Of a stretch of DNA of 64,000 nt, positions 1 to 8,686 are shown one piece after another. Positions within the stretch are counted from its first letter, which is position 1. Every line of letters starts with the position of its first letter. The position numbers and the translations under genes were made by a program. The DNA comes from Legionella taurinensis. GTDB taxonomy: Bacteria > Pseudomonadota > Gammaproteobacteria > Legionellales > Legionellaceae. The notes below the pieces were generated by a model. The model was not told the DNA's origin and did no database searches. It was given only the letters and a program-made list of their open reading frames with translations. Location: assembly GCF_900452865.1 (NCBI RefSeq), contig NZ_UGOZ01000001.1, forward strand, positions 496,001 through 560,000. The letters run 5' to 3'.

Positions 1-935
1 CCGGGGGTAACATGATTATAATTGTAAGTAACACCCAACCCATCGGGTATATAACCTCTTTTAATATACAATCTCTGCGCACTGCCATAGCCATCATAAA
101 GTCCAACTCCAATACCTACTTTATTTTGTTTTTTAACTGCCTCAAGCTCTGCTATATCAAGTAACGATGAAGCAATCCCGTGGTTTCGATAAGGGGGTAG
201 GACGTTTAGATCCATAATTTCAGGGATGCCTTGATTTTTAAATGATTGATATAAAGAATTCCATTTCAATGTGATGTAGCCAGCAAATTCATTTTTATAA
301 AAAGCGATCCAGACGATACGTTCATTAAGCTTTTGTTCATGAAGGTAGGCTTCAAAAGTAGATGGCGGTTTGGGCCAGTGGTGTTTGGCGAAATTACTTA
401 CGATAAGGGGAATATCCTCAGCAACAAATGCTCTTATAGAGATGGTTTCATTATTTGGTCGGCTTTTGAATTGATTTAGATTCAAAGCCATATAAACCAT
501 ATTCCATTCATAATCTGCGGGTTTTAAATTCAGTAAGGGATTAAAACCTATATGTTTATAAAAGTTATAGGTTTTTAGATAATTTTCATCAGATTCTGCT
601 GGAGCCAAAGTTTCAACGGTCATGGTAGAGCCACTTTGTTGTCGTGCATATTGTACAGCTTCCTGGATTAATAGGTATCCTATTCCTTGGCTATGAAATG
701 CTCGTAAAACTCCCATCCAATAGATATTGCTGTTTGCAGGGTATGGAAAATCAAGGCTTAATAGCCCCACATAAGCCTCATTTGATTTGGCCGCAAAATT
801 AATGCGTGATCGAACCCCTAACGCATAATGTTCATTACACTCTGGCAATCCAAAATATTCAGGTAAGTCTGTTGTAATCTGACGACACAACAGCTCAGCT
901 TCATCAGCTGAAATGTGTTCAATTTTGTAATTCAT
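1..935 (-). CDS. Tandem GNAT N-acetyltransferase (partial, runs off window start)
   Basis: An open frame starts at the ATG at 933-935 and is uninterrupted to base 3. Two GNAT-like halves are visible. The first, about residues 1-165, has an acetyl-CoA-binding type motif (FHSQGIGYLLIQEA). The second, after about residue 175, has another (PPYRNHGIASSLL) followed by the usual helix and a RGYIPDG-type ending. The C-terminus lies outside the window. Such double-GNAT proteins acetylate small amines or antibiotics; the substrate cannot be read from sequence. It is the last visible member of a minus-strand stack of acetyltransferases and kinases. Confidence 0.8.
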   Translation of the reverse strand, partial: MNYKIEHISADEAELLCRQITTDLPEYFGLPECNEHYALGVRSRINFAAKSNEAYVGLLSLDFPYPANSNIYWMGVLRAFHSQGIGYLLIQEAVQYARQQSGSTMTVETLAPAESDENYLKTYNFYKHIGFNPLLNLKPADYEWNMVYMALNLNQFKSRPNNETISIRAFVAEDIPLIVSNFAKHHWPKPPSTFEAYLHEQKLNERIVWIAFYKNEFAGYITLKWNSLYQSFKNQGIPEIMDLNVLPPYRNHGIASSLLDIAELEAVKKQNKVGIGVGLYDGYGSAQRLYIKRGYIPDGLGVTYNYNHVTP

Positions 936-1025
936 TAGTATTCTCGGTTTTACCATAATATGAAATGATTGGGCATTGTTCAGAGTGTTATTGTTCCAAA
1001 TAATTTAACCAAAAAAAGAGGTAAG

Positions 1026-1607
1026 TTATGGCGACAACAACGTTTTAATCCAGCTATTATCGACAAAGCGATATTCAAGCACATCTGATAATTCATCAGT
1101 CCGATAAGCATAAAATACCATACGTACAGGTTTTATTCTAAATCCACAATAAAATTCGCTCATTGGTAGCGGTTTGTCCTGATAATTAACGTCAATGTCC
1201 TTCTTTTTCTTTTCGAGTTGATGCTTGTTTAAAATGGGTTGGGATGAAGTAGCTGCATAGCTATAAAATCTAATCTGCGCCTCGCGGGGATATGTTTGCC
1301 AATATAGTTCATTTTCCTCAGGCAATAAGGACTCAACTACGCCATCAATAATTACTTCACGCTGTAACAACTCGAACCAAAAAGTGAGCGAGGCAATCGG
1401 ATTAGTGGTTAACTCGGCCACCTTTCGGGTGCCTTTTTGAGTGAAAAACAATAAGCTTTGTTCACTAATCTCACGAATAGCGACCACCCGTGCATGGGGA
1501 ATGGACTTTTTTGTTGCAGTAGACAGGACTGCTTGTTGAGGATTGGGCGCACCTTTATGGCGCTCCTCATCTATCCATATATTGAGTTGTTTTATGGGGT
1601 CAATCAT
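1026..1607 (-). CDS. PdxH-like pyridoxamine-phosphate oxidase family protein
   Basis: The product is 193 aa, slightly shorter than typical PdxH (about 210-220). The N-terminal flavin-binding split-barrel is recognisable from residues HARVVAIREI and FFTQKGTRKVAEL near residues 35-65. The middle matches PdxH (QREVIIDGVVE; YWQTYPREAQI) and the C-terminal dimerisation region is present but divergent (GFRIKPVRMVFY, where true PdxH usually ends with a conserved R-x-R tail). It probably binds FMN and oxidises a pyridoxine-type or other small substrate. The start has no strong ribosome site. It lies in the co-directional cargo stack; a duplicate rather than the housekeeping pdxH is likely. Confidence 0.75.
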   Translation of the reverse strand: MIDPIKQLNIWIDEERHKGAPNPQQAVLSTATKKSIPHARVVAIREISEQSLLFFTQKGTRKVAELTTNPIASLTFWFELLQREVIIDGVVESLLPEENELYWQTYPREAQIRFYSYAATSSQPILNKHQLEKKKKDIDVNYQDKPLPMSEFYCGFRIKPVRMVFYAYRTDELSDVLEYRFVDNSWIKTLLSP

Positions 1608-1637
1608 ATTATTAAGCCATTAGTCTCATATCTATGC

Positions 1638-2455
1638 TTAGTATAAATGATGATTTATTCCAGTTGAAATTTCCCCATCTTGGTGCAATTCCAAGTGAGA
1701 GATTTGTCCTTGTTTATTTTTGAAAAAATTAATTTGGATATCTGGTATTTTCCCAAAAAATTGAGTTTCTGATTCGGGAAAAAGTTGTGTTTTTGGTTGA
1801 TTTGTTTCTTGTGTGACTAAGAAACCATTTTCTAGAGAAATAACGAGTTGCTTTAAGGGTGTTAAGCCGTATGGACCAACATAGGGAGCAACGTTGTAAG
1901 TACCAACATAGTTAGCAAGTGTTTCAGATGATACGTTTATTTCTTTTCTTTCTGAGGGTAATGTAACTGTCTTGCCATGAGCTAGGGTCACCATTTTCAA
2001 AGCAAGATCCTGCGCAACATATCCTAATGCATTTAGATTGGCCAATACGATTACAGTTAACTTGTCATCTGGCGAGTAGATTAGTTTTGTATTGAATCCA
2101 CTGGTGCCACCGGCATGTGTTATTGATTTATGCCCATCTAAAGAATGTACTCTTACTCCGAAGCCATAATCATTTTTAAAAGGTTCAATCATTTTCTCTA
2201 GTGATGCCGATGATAGTATTTTCCCTCCAAACAATCCTTGTTCCCATAGCAGTAAATCGTGAGTTGTGGAGTAAAGAGAACCTGCTGAATAGGGTATGCT
2301 CATATCTAAGAAATCTGCATTACAAAGTCCATTGGGACTCACCATATAGCCAGACGCGCGATGTAATATTATCTCAGAATGGGAGTCATATCCTGAATCG
2401 TTCATATCAAGAGGTTTGAAGATATTATGAATAACAAAATCTGCATAGCTTTGAC
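1638..2455 (-). pseudogene. Serine hydrolase (class C beta-lactamase family), C-terminal piece cut by an IS
   Basis: This is the downstream part of a beta-lactamase/transpeptidase-like serine hydrolase. The first native residues after the IS are QSYADFVIHNIFKPLDM, the normal continuation of the N-terminal piece at 3725-4229. A HAGGTSGFNT motif (about 155 residues further on) fits the KTG-equivalent box of the family (here H-A-G). The last ~100 residues resemble the lipocalin-like C-terminal domain often fused to these hydrolases. Removing the IS plus one copy of its GTC duplication restores codons for I-S-G-Q-S-Y-A in frame. Confidence 0.85.
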
Positions 2456-2486
2456 TGACGTGGTCAACCAAATTTGTACACTCCAG

Positions 2487-3323
2487 TTAAGCCACTTTTT
2501 TCAATAGCCCCCAATAGTGGTTTTCAAATTGATTTGGGCTTTGATAATCCAAAGACGAATGTAATCTTTGATTGTTATAAAAGATAGTAATGTAATCGAG
2601 GATATCCTGCTTTGCCTCCTTCCGGGTTTGATAATTACGCCAATGTACTCGCTCGTCTTTCAAGCGACCGAAAAAACTTTCAGCAATGCTATTGTCCCAG
2701 CAGTCACCTTTTTTGCTCATGCTGCCCACTAGACCATATTGATTGAGAAGGTCACGATATTGTTTACTGGCATATTGTGAGCCTCTGTCGGAATGCACAA
2801 TAAGGCCTGAACTTGGATTTCTCTGCCAAATGGCCATTGTTAATGCATCACAAACCGTATCAGTCTTCATTCTCGAACTCATGTTCCAACCCACTACTTT
2901 CCGAGAAAACAAATCAATCACCACGGTCAGGTATAACCAGCCCTCATGGGTTGAGATATAAGTAATATCGGACACATAGGCACGATTGGGCTCATTGACC
3001 TGAAACCTCCTGTTTAACACATTATCAAAAACAGGTTGCTTGTGATTGCTGTTTGTTGTCACTTTGTATTTCTTTTTATATCGAACAAAAATACCAGCCT
3101 CACGCATCAAACTACGGGTTTTTCTTCGACCAACCGGATAACCAAGAGCATTCAGTGCTTTCCTTATCCTGCGATTTCCATACGAGAACTTGCTGGATTC
3201 CGAGATTTTTTTAACCCACTCCAATAGCTCTTGATGTTCTGGTTCATTGTTCGGGTTTGTTTGTTTCCGCTTTTGATAACTATAGTATCCAGAAGGAGTA
3301 ACGCCCATGAGGTGGCACATCAT
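2487..3323 (-). CDS. IS3-family transposase OrfB (DDE integrase domain)
   Basis: The 278-residue open part carries the DDE rve catalytic core: first Asp in VSDITYIS, second in HSDRGSQYAS, and Glu in NSIAESFFGRLKDE. The upstream region (HLMGVTPSGYYSY) is the usual HTH_21-type start. The reading frame is open upstream of the ATG, back to the orfA overlap, in the -1 frame. The functional transposase is therefore probably an OrfAB fusion made by slippage at the A7G run at 3400-3407 on the minus strand. Confidence 0.92.
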   Translation of the reverse strand: MMCHLMGVTPSGYYSYQKRKQTNPNNEPEHQELLEWVKKISESSKFSYGNRRIRKALNALGYPVGRRKTRSLMREAGIFVRYKKKYKVTTNSNHKQPVFDNVLNRRFQVNEPNRAYVSDITYISTHEGWLYLTVVIDLFSRKVVGWNMSSRMKTDTVCDALTMAIWQRNPSSGLIVHSDRGSQYASKQYRDLLNQYGLVGSMSKKGDCWDNSIAESFFGRLKDERVHWRNYQTRKEAKQDILDYITIFYNNQRLHSSLDYQSPNQFENHYWGLLKKVA

Positions 3324-3367
3324 GCCAACCGGCCAGGTCTTCTTGTGTTGGGCGATAAACGAATATT

Positions 3368-3661
3368 TTATTTCGCTTCTTTCGCAAAGAAGACCGTGGC
3401 TTTTTTTAGTATTTCTTTCTCCATTGTCAGCCTTCTGACTTCTTCTCGTAACTGGCGAATCTCAAGTTGCTCTTCCGTCAATTTACCATTTCCACGAAAA
3501 GCATTTTCATTATTCTCTGCTGCCTCTCGAATCCAGCGACTCAAAATATTCGAATTAATTCCCAAGCTCCTGGCAGCGTCTAAACATGCGTATCCTTGTT
3601 CAGTTACTAAGCTAACCGCATCCAGTTTAAATTCCTTTGTATATTTTCTTCTTGTAGACAT
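3368..3661 (-). CDS. IS3-family transposase OrfA (HTH)
   Basis: The 97-aa product begins MSTRRKYTKEFK. The start at 3661 is chosen because a GGAGG lies five bases upstream. It holds the HTH_Tnp_1 domain (about residues 1-50) followed by a leucine-zipper-like heptad region (ENGKLTEEQLEIRQLREEV.. pattern) used for multimerisation. An A7G slippery run near its 3' end (minus strand, 3400-3407) is the expected site of the -1 frameshift into orfB. Confidence 0.9.
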   Translation of the reverse strand: MSTRRKYTKEFKLDAVSLVTEQGYACLDAARSLGINSNILSRWIREAAENNENAFRGNGKLTEEQLEIRQLREEVRRLTMEKEILKKATVFFAKEAK

Positions 3662-3724
3662 TGTGACCTCCAATTAAGCAAATTATCTCTTAACTGGTAT
3701 GTCCAAATCAATTGAACCACATCA

Positions 3725-4229
3725 GACCACTTATTTTTTCAATTAGATATCCTAGGAGCACATAGGCCGAATTATTGTACTCAAAGTCTGATCCAGGTTG
3801 GAAATTTAATGGTTTGTTGCGAAAAAATTCGATTTGTTGTTCTGGTGTTTTGGTACTTGTTGTAAATGCAGCAAAATCAGGAAAACTAGTGTAACTAGGA
3901 ATCCCTGAGGTGTGGTTTAACAAATGGAAGAGTGTTACCTTGTCCCAAGCAGAAGGTGCATCTGGCATGTATTTATTAATGAAATCGCTTATTTTAAGCT
4001 TACCCTGTTCTTCAAGCAATAAAATTGCTACGGCTGTAAACTGCTTTGTGAGCGAAGCGATGCGAAATTTTGTAGTTGTTGTATTAGGTATTTGCCATTC
4101 AAGATTGGCGTAGCCATAACCTTTATCCAGAATAATATGCCCATGTTGTGCGACAAGAATTGATCCCATGAATTGTTTATCTGCTACATATGACTGTACA
4201 ACCTGTTCCATGCGCAATGCTTTATTCAT
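3725..4229 (-). pseudogene. Serine hydrolase (class C beta-lactamase family), N-terminal piece cut by an IS
   Basis: This is the upstream part of the split hydrolase. The active-site S-x-x-K motif is visible as ASLTKQFTA (about residue 58), and the Y-x-N equivalent is in the FEYNNSAYVLLGYLIEKISG segment just before the break. No signal peptide precedes it. Several in-phase ATGs lie at 4211-4241, so the start is uncertain; 4229 is used. The ATGs overlap the stop of the upstream gene, suggesting translational coupling. With the IS inserted, the frame reads a few IS-encoded residues and stops. Confidence 0.85.
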
Positions 4230-4800
4230 CCTCATCTTCATTCTTAACCCAATAATCGGCAGGGCCACCGCCAGGTGTTGGCCTGGTTGATAATGGACTT
4301 AGCTTATATGTTGATCCTTTCTCGTTACCACTGGATCCGCTAGATTCTTTTTTTCGATTTGCAAAGATGGTTTTGTTTGCCGTATCAATTAAAATTTTAT
4401 CCTTAAGTATTAAGAGCAAATCGTTATCTTGTATCCTATTATCATGCTCGAATTTACAAACGACAAATAGATAGGCATCATTTTTATCATTAAATTGAGC
4501 AATTGTTTTTCTTTCCAAAGAGTCCATGGTTTTTATCATGACTTGGAAAATAAATGGGGTTGCATTATTAAAATCACCATTACCCTCTGCATATTTGGCA
4601 TGGGTAATAGAAATGTTCTCTTTATTTAATTCATGCAATAGTTCATGGTCATCATATAGTCTATAAATAACTTTTTTTCTTTCCATATCATCTATAGATG
4701 ATTTTTCTGACATAAAGAATTTTGCGTCATTTAATTCATCACACTCAGCAATAAGTTTTTCTTCGCCTCTTGCATAATGTTCGGTAATTTTAAAATTCAT
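4222..4800 (-). CDS. Hypothetical protein, Gly/Ser/Thr/Pro-rich tail
   Basis: This is 192 aa when started at the MNFKITEHYARG methionine; an in-frame ATG 39 bases upstream gives a poorer N-terminus. No family is recognised. The protein is charged and soluble-looking, with two similar-looking halves (FFMSEKSS..ELNDAK and QFNDKNDAYLFVVCKFEHD). Its C-terminal tail is low-complexity (SSGSSGNEKG, then TRPTPGGGPADYW, then EDEDE). The stop overlaps the possible start codons of the downstream serine hydrolase, so both were probably translated from one message. Confidence 0.6.
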   Translation of the reverse strand: MNFKITEHYARGEEKLIAECDELNDAKFFMSEKSSIDDMERKKVIYRLYDDHELLHELNKENISITHAKYAEGNGDFNNATPFIFQVMIKTMDSLERKTIAQFNDKNDAYLFVVCKFEHDNRIQDNDLLLILKDKILIDTANKTIFANRKKESSGSSGNEKGSTYKLSPLSTRPTPGGGPADYWVKNEDEDE

Positions 4801-4887
4801 ATGACATCTCAAATAAATAGTCATTTTTAATGATAGCATATTGATGTTCTAAGGAGGCCAAGAAGATTCCCGACCCTTAACCTGAAT

Positions 4888-5778
4888 TTAATAAATGGAA
4901 AGAGTGCATTTCCCCGCATCTAATATAACCTCTTTCCCAATTGGTAGAACGCATCGTTTTGCGCCGTGACCATAAGGAAAGTCTTTAATGCAAGGGACTT
5001 TAAAATGAGAGATCCATTCATTAATTACGTCATCAACAGTACCTTCTAGAGAATTTGAATCTTTTCCTGTGGAATTTTCAAATTGACCAATGATAATACC
5101 CGCTACTTGATTAAAAATACCAGCTAAGTCCAATTGAGAGAACATTCTATCAAGATTGTAAGGCTCAATATTAATATCTTCTATCAGTAGAATACTTCCT
5201 TCAAATTCAGGTTGAAAAGGAGTTCCCATTAACGTTGTGAGTAACGTTAAATTCCCTCCAACTATAGGGCCTTTAGCAATTCCTGGACAAACGCCTATTC
5301 CTTCAGTGATTCGATAAGATTTTCCAGATAAACAAGCCATTAATGTTTGTTCAATCAGGGTATTGGGCTGAACGGTTAAGGTAAACCCTGTGTAGGTGGC
5401 AAGCTTGGTTTTTTTCAACAAACCGAGTTGTAAAGCAGTTGTATCACTAAATCCAACCAATATTTTGGGGTGAGAGCGAATTACATCATAATCAAGTAAA
5501 GGTAATAGTCGCTGGGAACCTTGGCCGCCACGCGTTGCTATAATCGCTTTAACCGTAGAATCTGTAAAAAAATCCATGAGGTCCTTTGTGCGATCTATAT
5601 CACTACCTGCTAGAAATCGATCTGAATCATAAATATGATTTCCAAGTTTCACTTTAAATCCATTTTTCTCTAAAAATTGCACACCCGCTTCAATAGCACC
5701 AGGCATTAAGGGGCTTGAGGGAGTAACTAATCCTATGGTGTCACCTGGTCTTAATGGCGCAGGATAAAGAGATCGCAT
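4888..5778 (-). CDS. LD-carboxypeptidase (peptidase S66, LdcA/MccF type)
   Basis: The 296-aa product has the full S66 layout. The catalytic triad is readable as Ser111 (GFSDTT), Glu200 (EDINIEPYNLDRM) and His271 (FPYGHG). Members cleave the L,D bond of murein tetrapeptides during cell-wall recycling, or (MccF) detoxify microcin C-type peptidyl-nucleotides. Sequence alone does not decide between them. A GGAG seven bases upstream sets the ATG at 5778; the TTG four codons earlier is not needed. A short remnant of a second copy occurs at 31243-31310. Confidence 0.9.
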   Translation of the reverse strand: MRSLYPAPLRPGDTIGLVTPSSPLMPGAIEAGVQFLEKNGFKVKLGNHIYDSDRFLAGSDIDRTKDLMDFFTDSTVKAIIATRGGQGSQRLLPLLDYDVIRSHPKILVGFSDTTALQLGLLKKTKLATYTGFTLTVQPNTLIEQTLMACLSGKSYRITEGIGVCPGIAKGPIVGGNLTLLTTLMGTPFQPEFEGSILLIEDINIEPYNLDRMFSQLDLAGIFNQVAGIIIGQFENSTGKDSNSLEGTVDDVINEWISHFKVPCIKDFPYGHGAKRCVLPIGKEVILDAGKCTLSIY

Positions 5779-5837
5779 TTTGTTCTCCAAAAAATAGTTT
5801 GGTTGTTGAGTCTCTCATTAGCAATTTATTTTAAAGC

Positions 5838-6203
5838 CTAAGTTTGACAATTTGTTCCCTGATGAAAAATCATTTGCCAATTGCTTCCATTATGTCTCCA
5901 TATGGAAGAGCGTAATGACTGCCGAGTGCCAATAGTTACTTTGTAAGTTGCAAGAATGACATTTTTTGAAAGCTCTGATGAGGTGAAATCCTCAACAGCA
6001 TAACATTCCTGTTTTTCTTCAGGGAGGGATTCAAGCAAATCTAATTTATTATAAATCCTGCCTGAGCTGCCATATTCAACAAAATCATCGGCAATTAACA
6101 GTCTTAATTGATCTGTAGATTGTCTTACAGAGGGCGTTAAGAGCAATAACTCTAGATTGTAGATTTCTTCATTCTTTATTGTTAACTGGGGATCTTGTCG
6201 CAT
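5838..6203 (-). CDS. DUF4440/SnoaL-like (NTF2-fold) protein
   Basis: The product is about 121 aa from the MRQDPQL start; an ATG nine codons upstream is also possible. The pattern LELLLLTPSVRQS..LLADDFVEYGSSGRIYNK..IWRHNGSNWQMIFHQGT fits the small DUF4440 cone-shaped NTF2-like fold, in which the W..IFHQGT ending is typical. These proteins bind small ligands or act as isomerase or hydrolase-like enzymes; function here is unknown. It sits in the cargo stack with short gaps on both sides. Confidence 0.75.
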   Translation of the reverse strand: MRQDPQLTIKNEEIYNLELLLLTPSVRQSTDQLRLLIADDFVEYGSSGRIYNKLDLLESLPEEKQECYAVEDFTSSELSKNVILATYKVTIGTRQSLRSSIWRHNGSNWQMIFHQGTNCQT

Positions 6204-6244
6204 AATCAATCCTGTTGTTCGGTTTATCAAATTAATATCAAAAG

Positions 6245-6700
6245 TTAAAGATGTTTTTCCATGATGATGGTCCTTTCTTCTCCATAGTATTCATTACGTA
6301 AAGCTTTATAACCAAGTTTTCGATAAAATCCTTCTGCAGTAACTGAAGAGGGAACTGTGAGGCTCTGAATATTCTGTTCCCGTGCGATCTTTTCTAAATA
6401 ACACATTAATAAAAATCCTATATTTTTACCTTGCTTGCCGGGTAACACAAAAACGGAGCGTATGACATTTTCCTCAAGGCTTGCAGTACCTATGATGCAA
6501 TCTAATTCTGTTATGACAAAAACCTGTCTCTGAGTCATAAGTTTTGATATTTGATCTGGAGAGAAATTTTCAATTACCCTTTTTATGATTACATTAGAAT
6601 AATCTTTTGAATTAACTTCTGTTAATGTTTGGATGATAAGATGACTTATTGCTTCTGCATCACTAGGCTCTGCTTTGCGAATCAATGTACTAGTTGTCAT
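6245..6700 (-). CDS. GNAT N-acetyltransferase
   Basis: The 151-aa product is single-domain. Motif A is visible as VFVLPGKQGKNIGFLLMCYLE (about residues 95-115), followed by VPSSVTAEGFYRKLGYKALR, the usual acetyl-CoA helix and final strand. The N-terminus (IRKAEPSDAEAISHLI) is also standard. An AGAGGA ribosome site precedes the ATG. The substrate is not predictable. It belongs to the minus-strand stack behind the ICE repressor. Confidence 0.85.
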   Translation of the reverse strand: MTTSTLIRKAEPSDAEAISHLIIQTLTEVNSKDYSNVIIKRVIENFSPDQISKLMTQRQVFVITELDCIIGTASLEENVIRSVFVLPGKQGKNIGFLLMCYLEKIAREQNIQSLTVPSSVTAEGFYRKLGYKALRNEYYGEERTIIMEKHL

Positions 6701-6718
6701 AGGTTCCTCTTTGTATTT

Positions 6719-7669
6719 TTAAAAGTTAAAGAGGGAGCATAGCGTCATCTGTTTAAGTTCACTTAGCCATTGATCCCTTGGTTTTCCGTCTGGGGCTGTG
6801 GGCTCATACCAATTGTTTTTGCACCAAAGGTAAATATCCAAGCTTTTCATTTGTGTAAACCAGTTGATTTGCTTTAATTCAGTATTATTTATAGGAAGTA
6901 TGGTGCAATACCCCTCGATATACCAATCGAACAACTGTTTCCATGTTTCATGGGGCTTGGCACATAAATCCAGATATGGTTTGGCTATGTCAGCCATATA
7001 CCAATGATGTACGGGTTCATCAAAATCAATAATATAAACTTTATTCCCATCATAAAGGACATTTCCTGGTCTGTGATCGCCGTGGGTCAGGCCAAAATTT
7101 GATGGTGTAGGTGTAAGCTGATTAAAGAATGAAGCAATTTTTTGATGAAGGTCTTTTATTTCATTACTTTCACCATGTAAATAGTCCTCTGTTTCCTTCC
7201 ATAAATCACGCCAGGTTCTAAAATGATGCTCTTTAGGTTGGTAGGATTGTGATGCACGATGAAGCGTTGCAAGGCTCTTGCCCCACTTGAAATATTTTTC
7301 TTTGCTTGTGTCGTCAAAATCGATAACATTGCCTGGTACTTCAATACAAACATGGGCTAAAAATTCCAATTCCACTTGCTTGATTGTTTCAATAAATGCA
7401 TTGTTTTTAGAGTTAATCGCTTGGCAAACAGGGGCATCGTTGAAAAATAGGTGGTTTTGAAAATCAATTGCGGCTGCTAGTTCGTTATAGGGTCTTATCT
7501 GCTCATGAGTGATACGTAAATAATAGCCTTGATCTTCGAATTCAAAGCGGTAAACACAGTTAATTTGGTTATTTATAAGCTTTAGATTTGTAGGTTTATC
7601 AACCCACATCATTGCAGCATTATAAGCTGATTCGTCAGTTATTTTTTTTAAGGTTGTTTCCCAGTTCAT
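6719..7669 (-). CDS. Aminoglycoside phosphotransferase (APH)-family kinase
   Basis: The 316-aa product is of the HomS/SrkA/APH fold. The catalytic loop reads LTHGDHRPGNVLYD (about residues 195-208) and the Mg-binding Asp is in VYIIDFDEP. The N-lobe is present (CVYRFEFEDQGYYLRI). The order with no gaps and the W-rich C-lobe (DQWLSELKQ, YLWCKNNWYEP) resemble stress-response kinase SrkA-like proteins as much as true antibiotic kinases. I would not call resistance from sequence alone. Confidence 0.85.
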   Translation of the reverse strand: MNWETTLKKITDESAYNAAMMWVDKPTNLKLINNQINCVYRFEFEDQGYYLRITHEQIRPYNELAAAIDFQNHLFFNDAPVCQAINSKNNAFIETIKQVELEFLAHVCIEVPGNVIDFDDTSKEKYFKWGKSLATLHRASQSYQPKEHHFRTWRDLWKETEDYLHGESNEIKDLHQKIASFFNQLTPTPSNFGLTHGDHRPGNVLYDGNKVYIIDFDEPVHHWYMADIAKPYLDLCAKPHETWKQLFDWYIEGYCTILPINNTELKQINWFTQMKSLDIYLWCKNNWYEPTAPDGKPRDQWLSELKQMTLCSLFNF

Positions 7670-7685
7670 TTCGTTATACCTATCT

Positions 7686-8138
7686 TTATGAATTCAATAT
7701 TGATAACTTGGATAAGCGATCTAGGTGATAATCAATCAATTTTTTTACTTTGTTTTTATCAAATTCTGGGCAGAATCTTGGGTAAGTACGGTCAAGACCA
7801 TAAGACCATTTTTCCAATAGGGCATGATCATATTCCAGCATCTCTTCTATGATAAATTGTGGAGTATAGAAATCATCAGAATGAACACCTACACCACCAT
7901 CGTATAAGTTCCTTGTTGGGAGTCTAATAACGACATGATCACACTCATCACCTGAAGGCATCATAACAAAGCAGATATGTGCTTTTTCAGGGAAACGATT
8001 ATTCCATGCTTCATAAAATAACTGAGCAAATACACCACAAGGACCGTAATTAATTCTAGGGGTGCCCTCATGAAAACCTAATAACTGGTTTATGTCACTT
8101 GTTAGATCATTTAGTATGGTTTTGGCTTCATCATTCAT
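7686..8138 (-). CDS. Hypothetical protein with conserved-looking Cys/His residues
   Basis: The product is 150 aa with no certain family. The segment YGPCGVFAQLFYEAWN (about residues 31-46), then CDHVVIRLP (about residue 72) and YDGGVGVH read like the Cys-helix, His-strand and acidic turn of papain-like or transglutaminase-like folds. That is pattern inference only. It is packed between a GNAT gene and an APH-like gene in the same operon-like stack, which suggests another small-molecule or peptide-modifying enzyme. Confidence 0.6.
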   Translation of the reverse strand: MNDEAKTILNDLTSDINQLLGFHEGTPRINYGPCGVFAQLFYEAWNNRFPEKAHICFVMMPSGDECDHVVIRLPTRNLYDGGVGVHSDDFYTPQFIIEEMLEYDHALLEKWSYGLDRTYPRFCPEFDKNKVKKLIDYHLDRLSKLSILNS

Positions 8139-8152
8139 TTGTTAGATGCATC

Positions 8153-8686
8153 CTATGAAAATGGAGTTAAAGCTCTAATCATAACAATATAATCTAGGTC
8201 TTGGCTGAACGTTGATGTTACAAACCCCGCTTTTTCATAGCATCGAATTGCGTGGAGATTATTACTGTTTGGATCAACGAGAACAGCCCGGAACTGAGTT
8301 AAATATTTTGAGATAAAGCTGTTTATTATAGATTCCCCTATACCTTTGCCACGATCTTTTGCTTGTGCGATAAAAAGATCTACTCCGGCAAGTTGATTTG
8401 GAGTGTATTCTTTAAATAAAGGATTGTTATAACCTTCTATACATTCAGGTAAAGATACAGTCAGGCAATAATATTGTATAAATCCTATGGCCTTATCATT
8501 TTTGATAATGATAAAGCTGGGTACATTTTCTTGACCTAAAATTCTGGGTAAGTATTTCTTTTGAATATCTTCAAGCGACCAAGTTTCGTTTCTAGCATAC
8601 AATTGGTTAATCGTTGGTTCTTTGAACCAAGTGTAGAGAAGCTCCAGGTCATTTTCGCATAGGTTCTTGAATTGGAGAGAGTTCAT
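8153..8686 (-). CDS. AAC(6')-like GNAT acetyltransferase
   Basis: The 177-aa product starts at the ATG that overlaps the previous stop (ATGA), which implies coupled translation. The segment NQLAGVDLFIAQAKDRGKGIG followed by VDPNSNNLHAIRCYEKAGF closely follows the layout of aminoglycoside 6'-N-acetyltransferases of the AAC(6')-I type (IDQ..GKGLG.. and DPSPSN.RAIRCYEKAGF). The match covers motif A, motif B and the N-terminal W-containing region. Whether it modifies aminoglycosides needs testing. Confidence 0.85.
   Translation of the reverse strand: MNSLQFKNLCENDLELLYTWFKEPTINQLYARNETWSLEDIQKKYLPRILGQENVPSFIIIKNDKAIGFIQYYCLTVSLPECIEGYNNPLFKEYTPNQLAGVDLFIAQAKDRGKGIGESIINSFISKYLTQFRAVLVDPNSNNLHAIRCYEKAGFVTSTFSQDLDYIVMIRALTPFS

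Larger units (their letters stand above)
2456..3724 (-). mobile_element. IS3-family insertion sequence (1269 bp), inserted in a serine hydrolase gene
   Basis: The terminal inverted repeats start TGACGTGGT on the left and TGATGTGGT on the right (read inward) and continue with the shared ATTTG.ACA..CCAGTTAAG pattern. The element carries orfA and orfB in overlapping frames. It is bounded by a 3-bp direct repeat GAC at 2453-2455 and 3725-3727, the duplication length used by several IS3-family subgroups. Insertion splits a serine-hydrolase gene at a Gly-Gln codon pair. Intact ends, open orfs and a perfect target duplication point to a recent, probably still mobile insertion. Confidence 0.92.
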
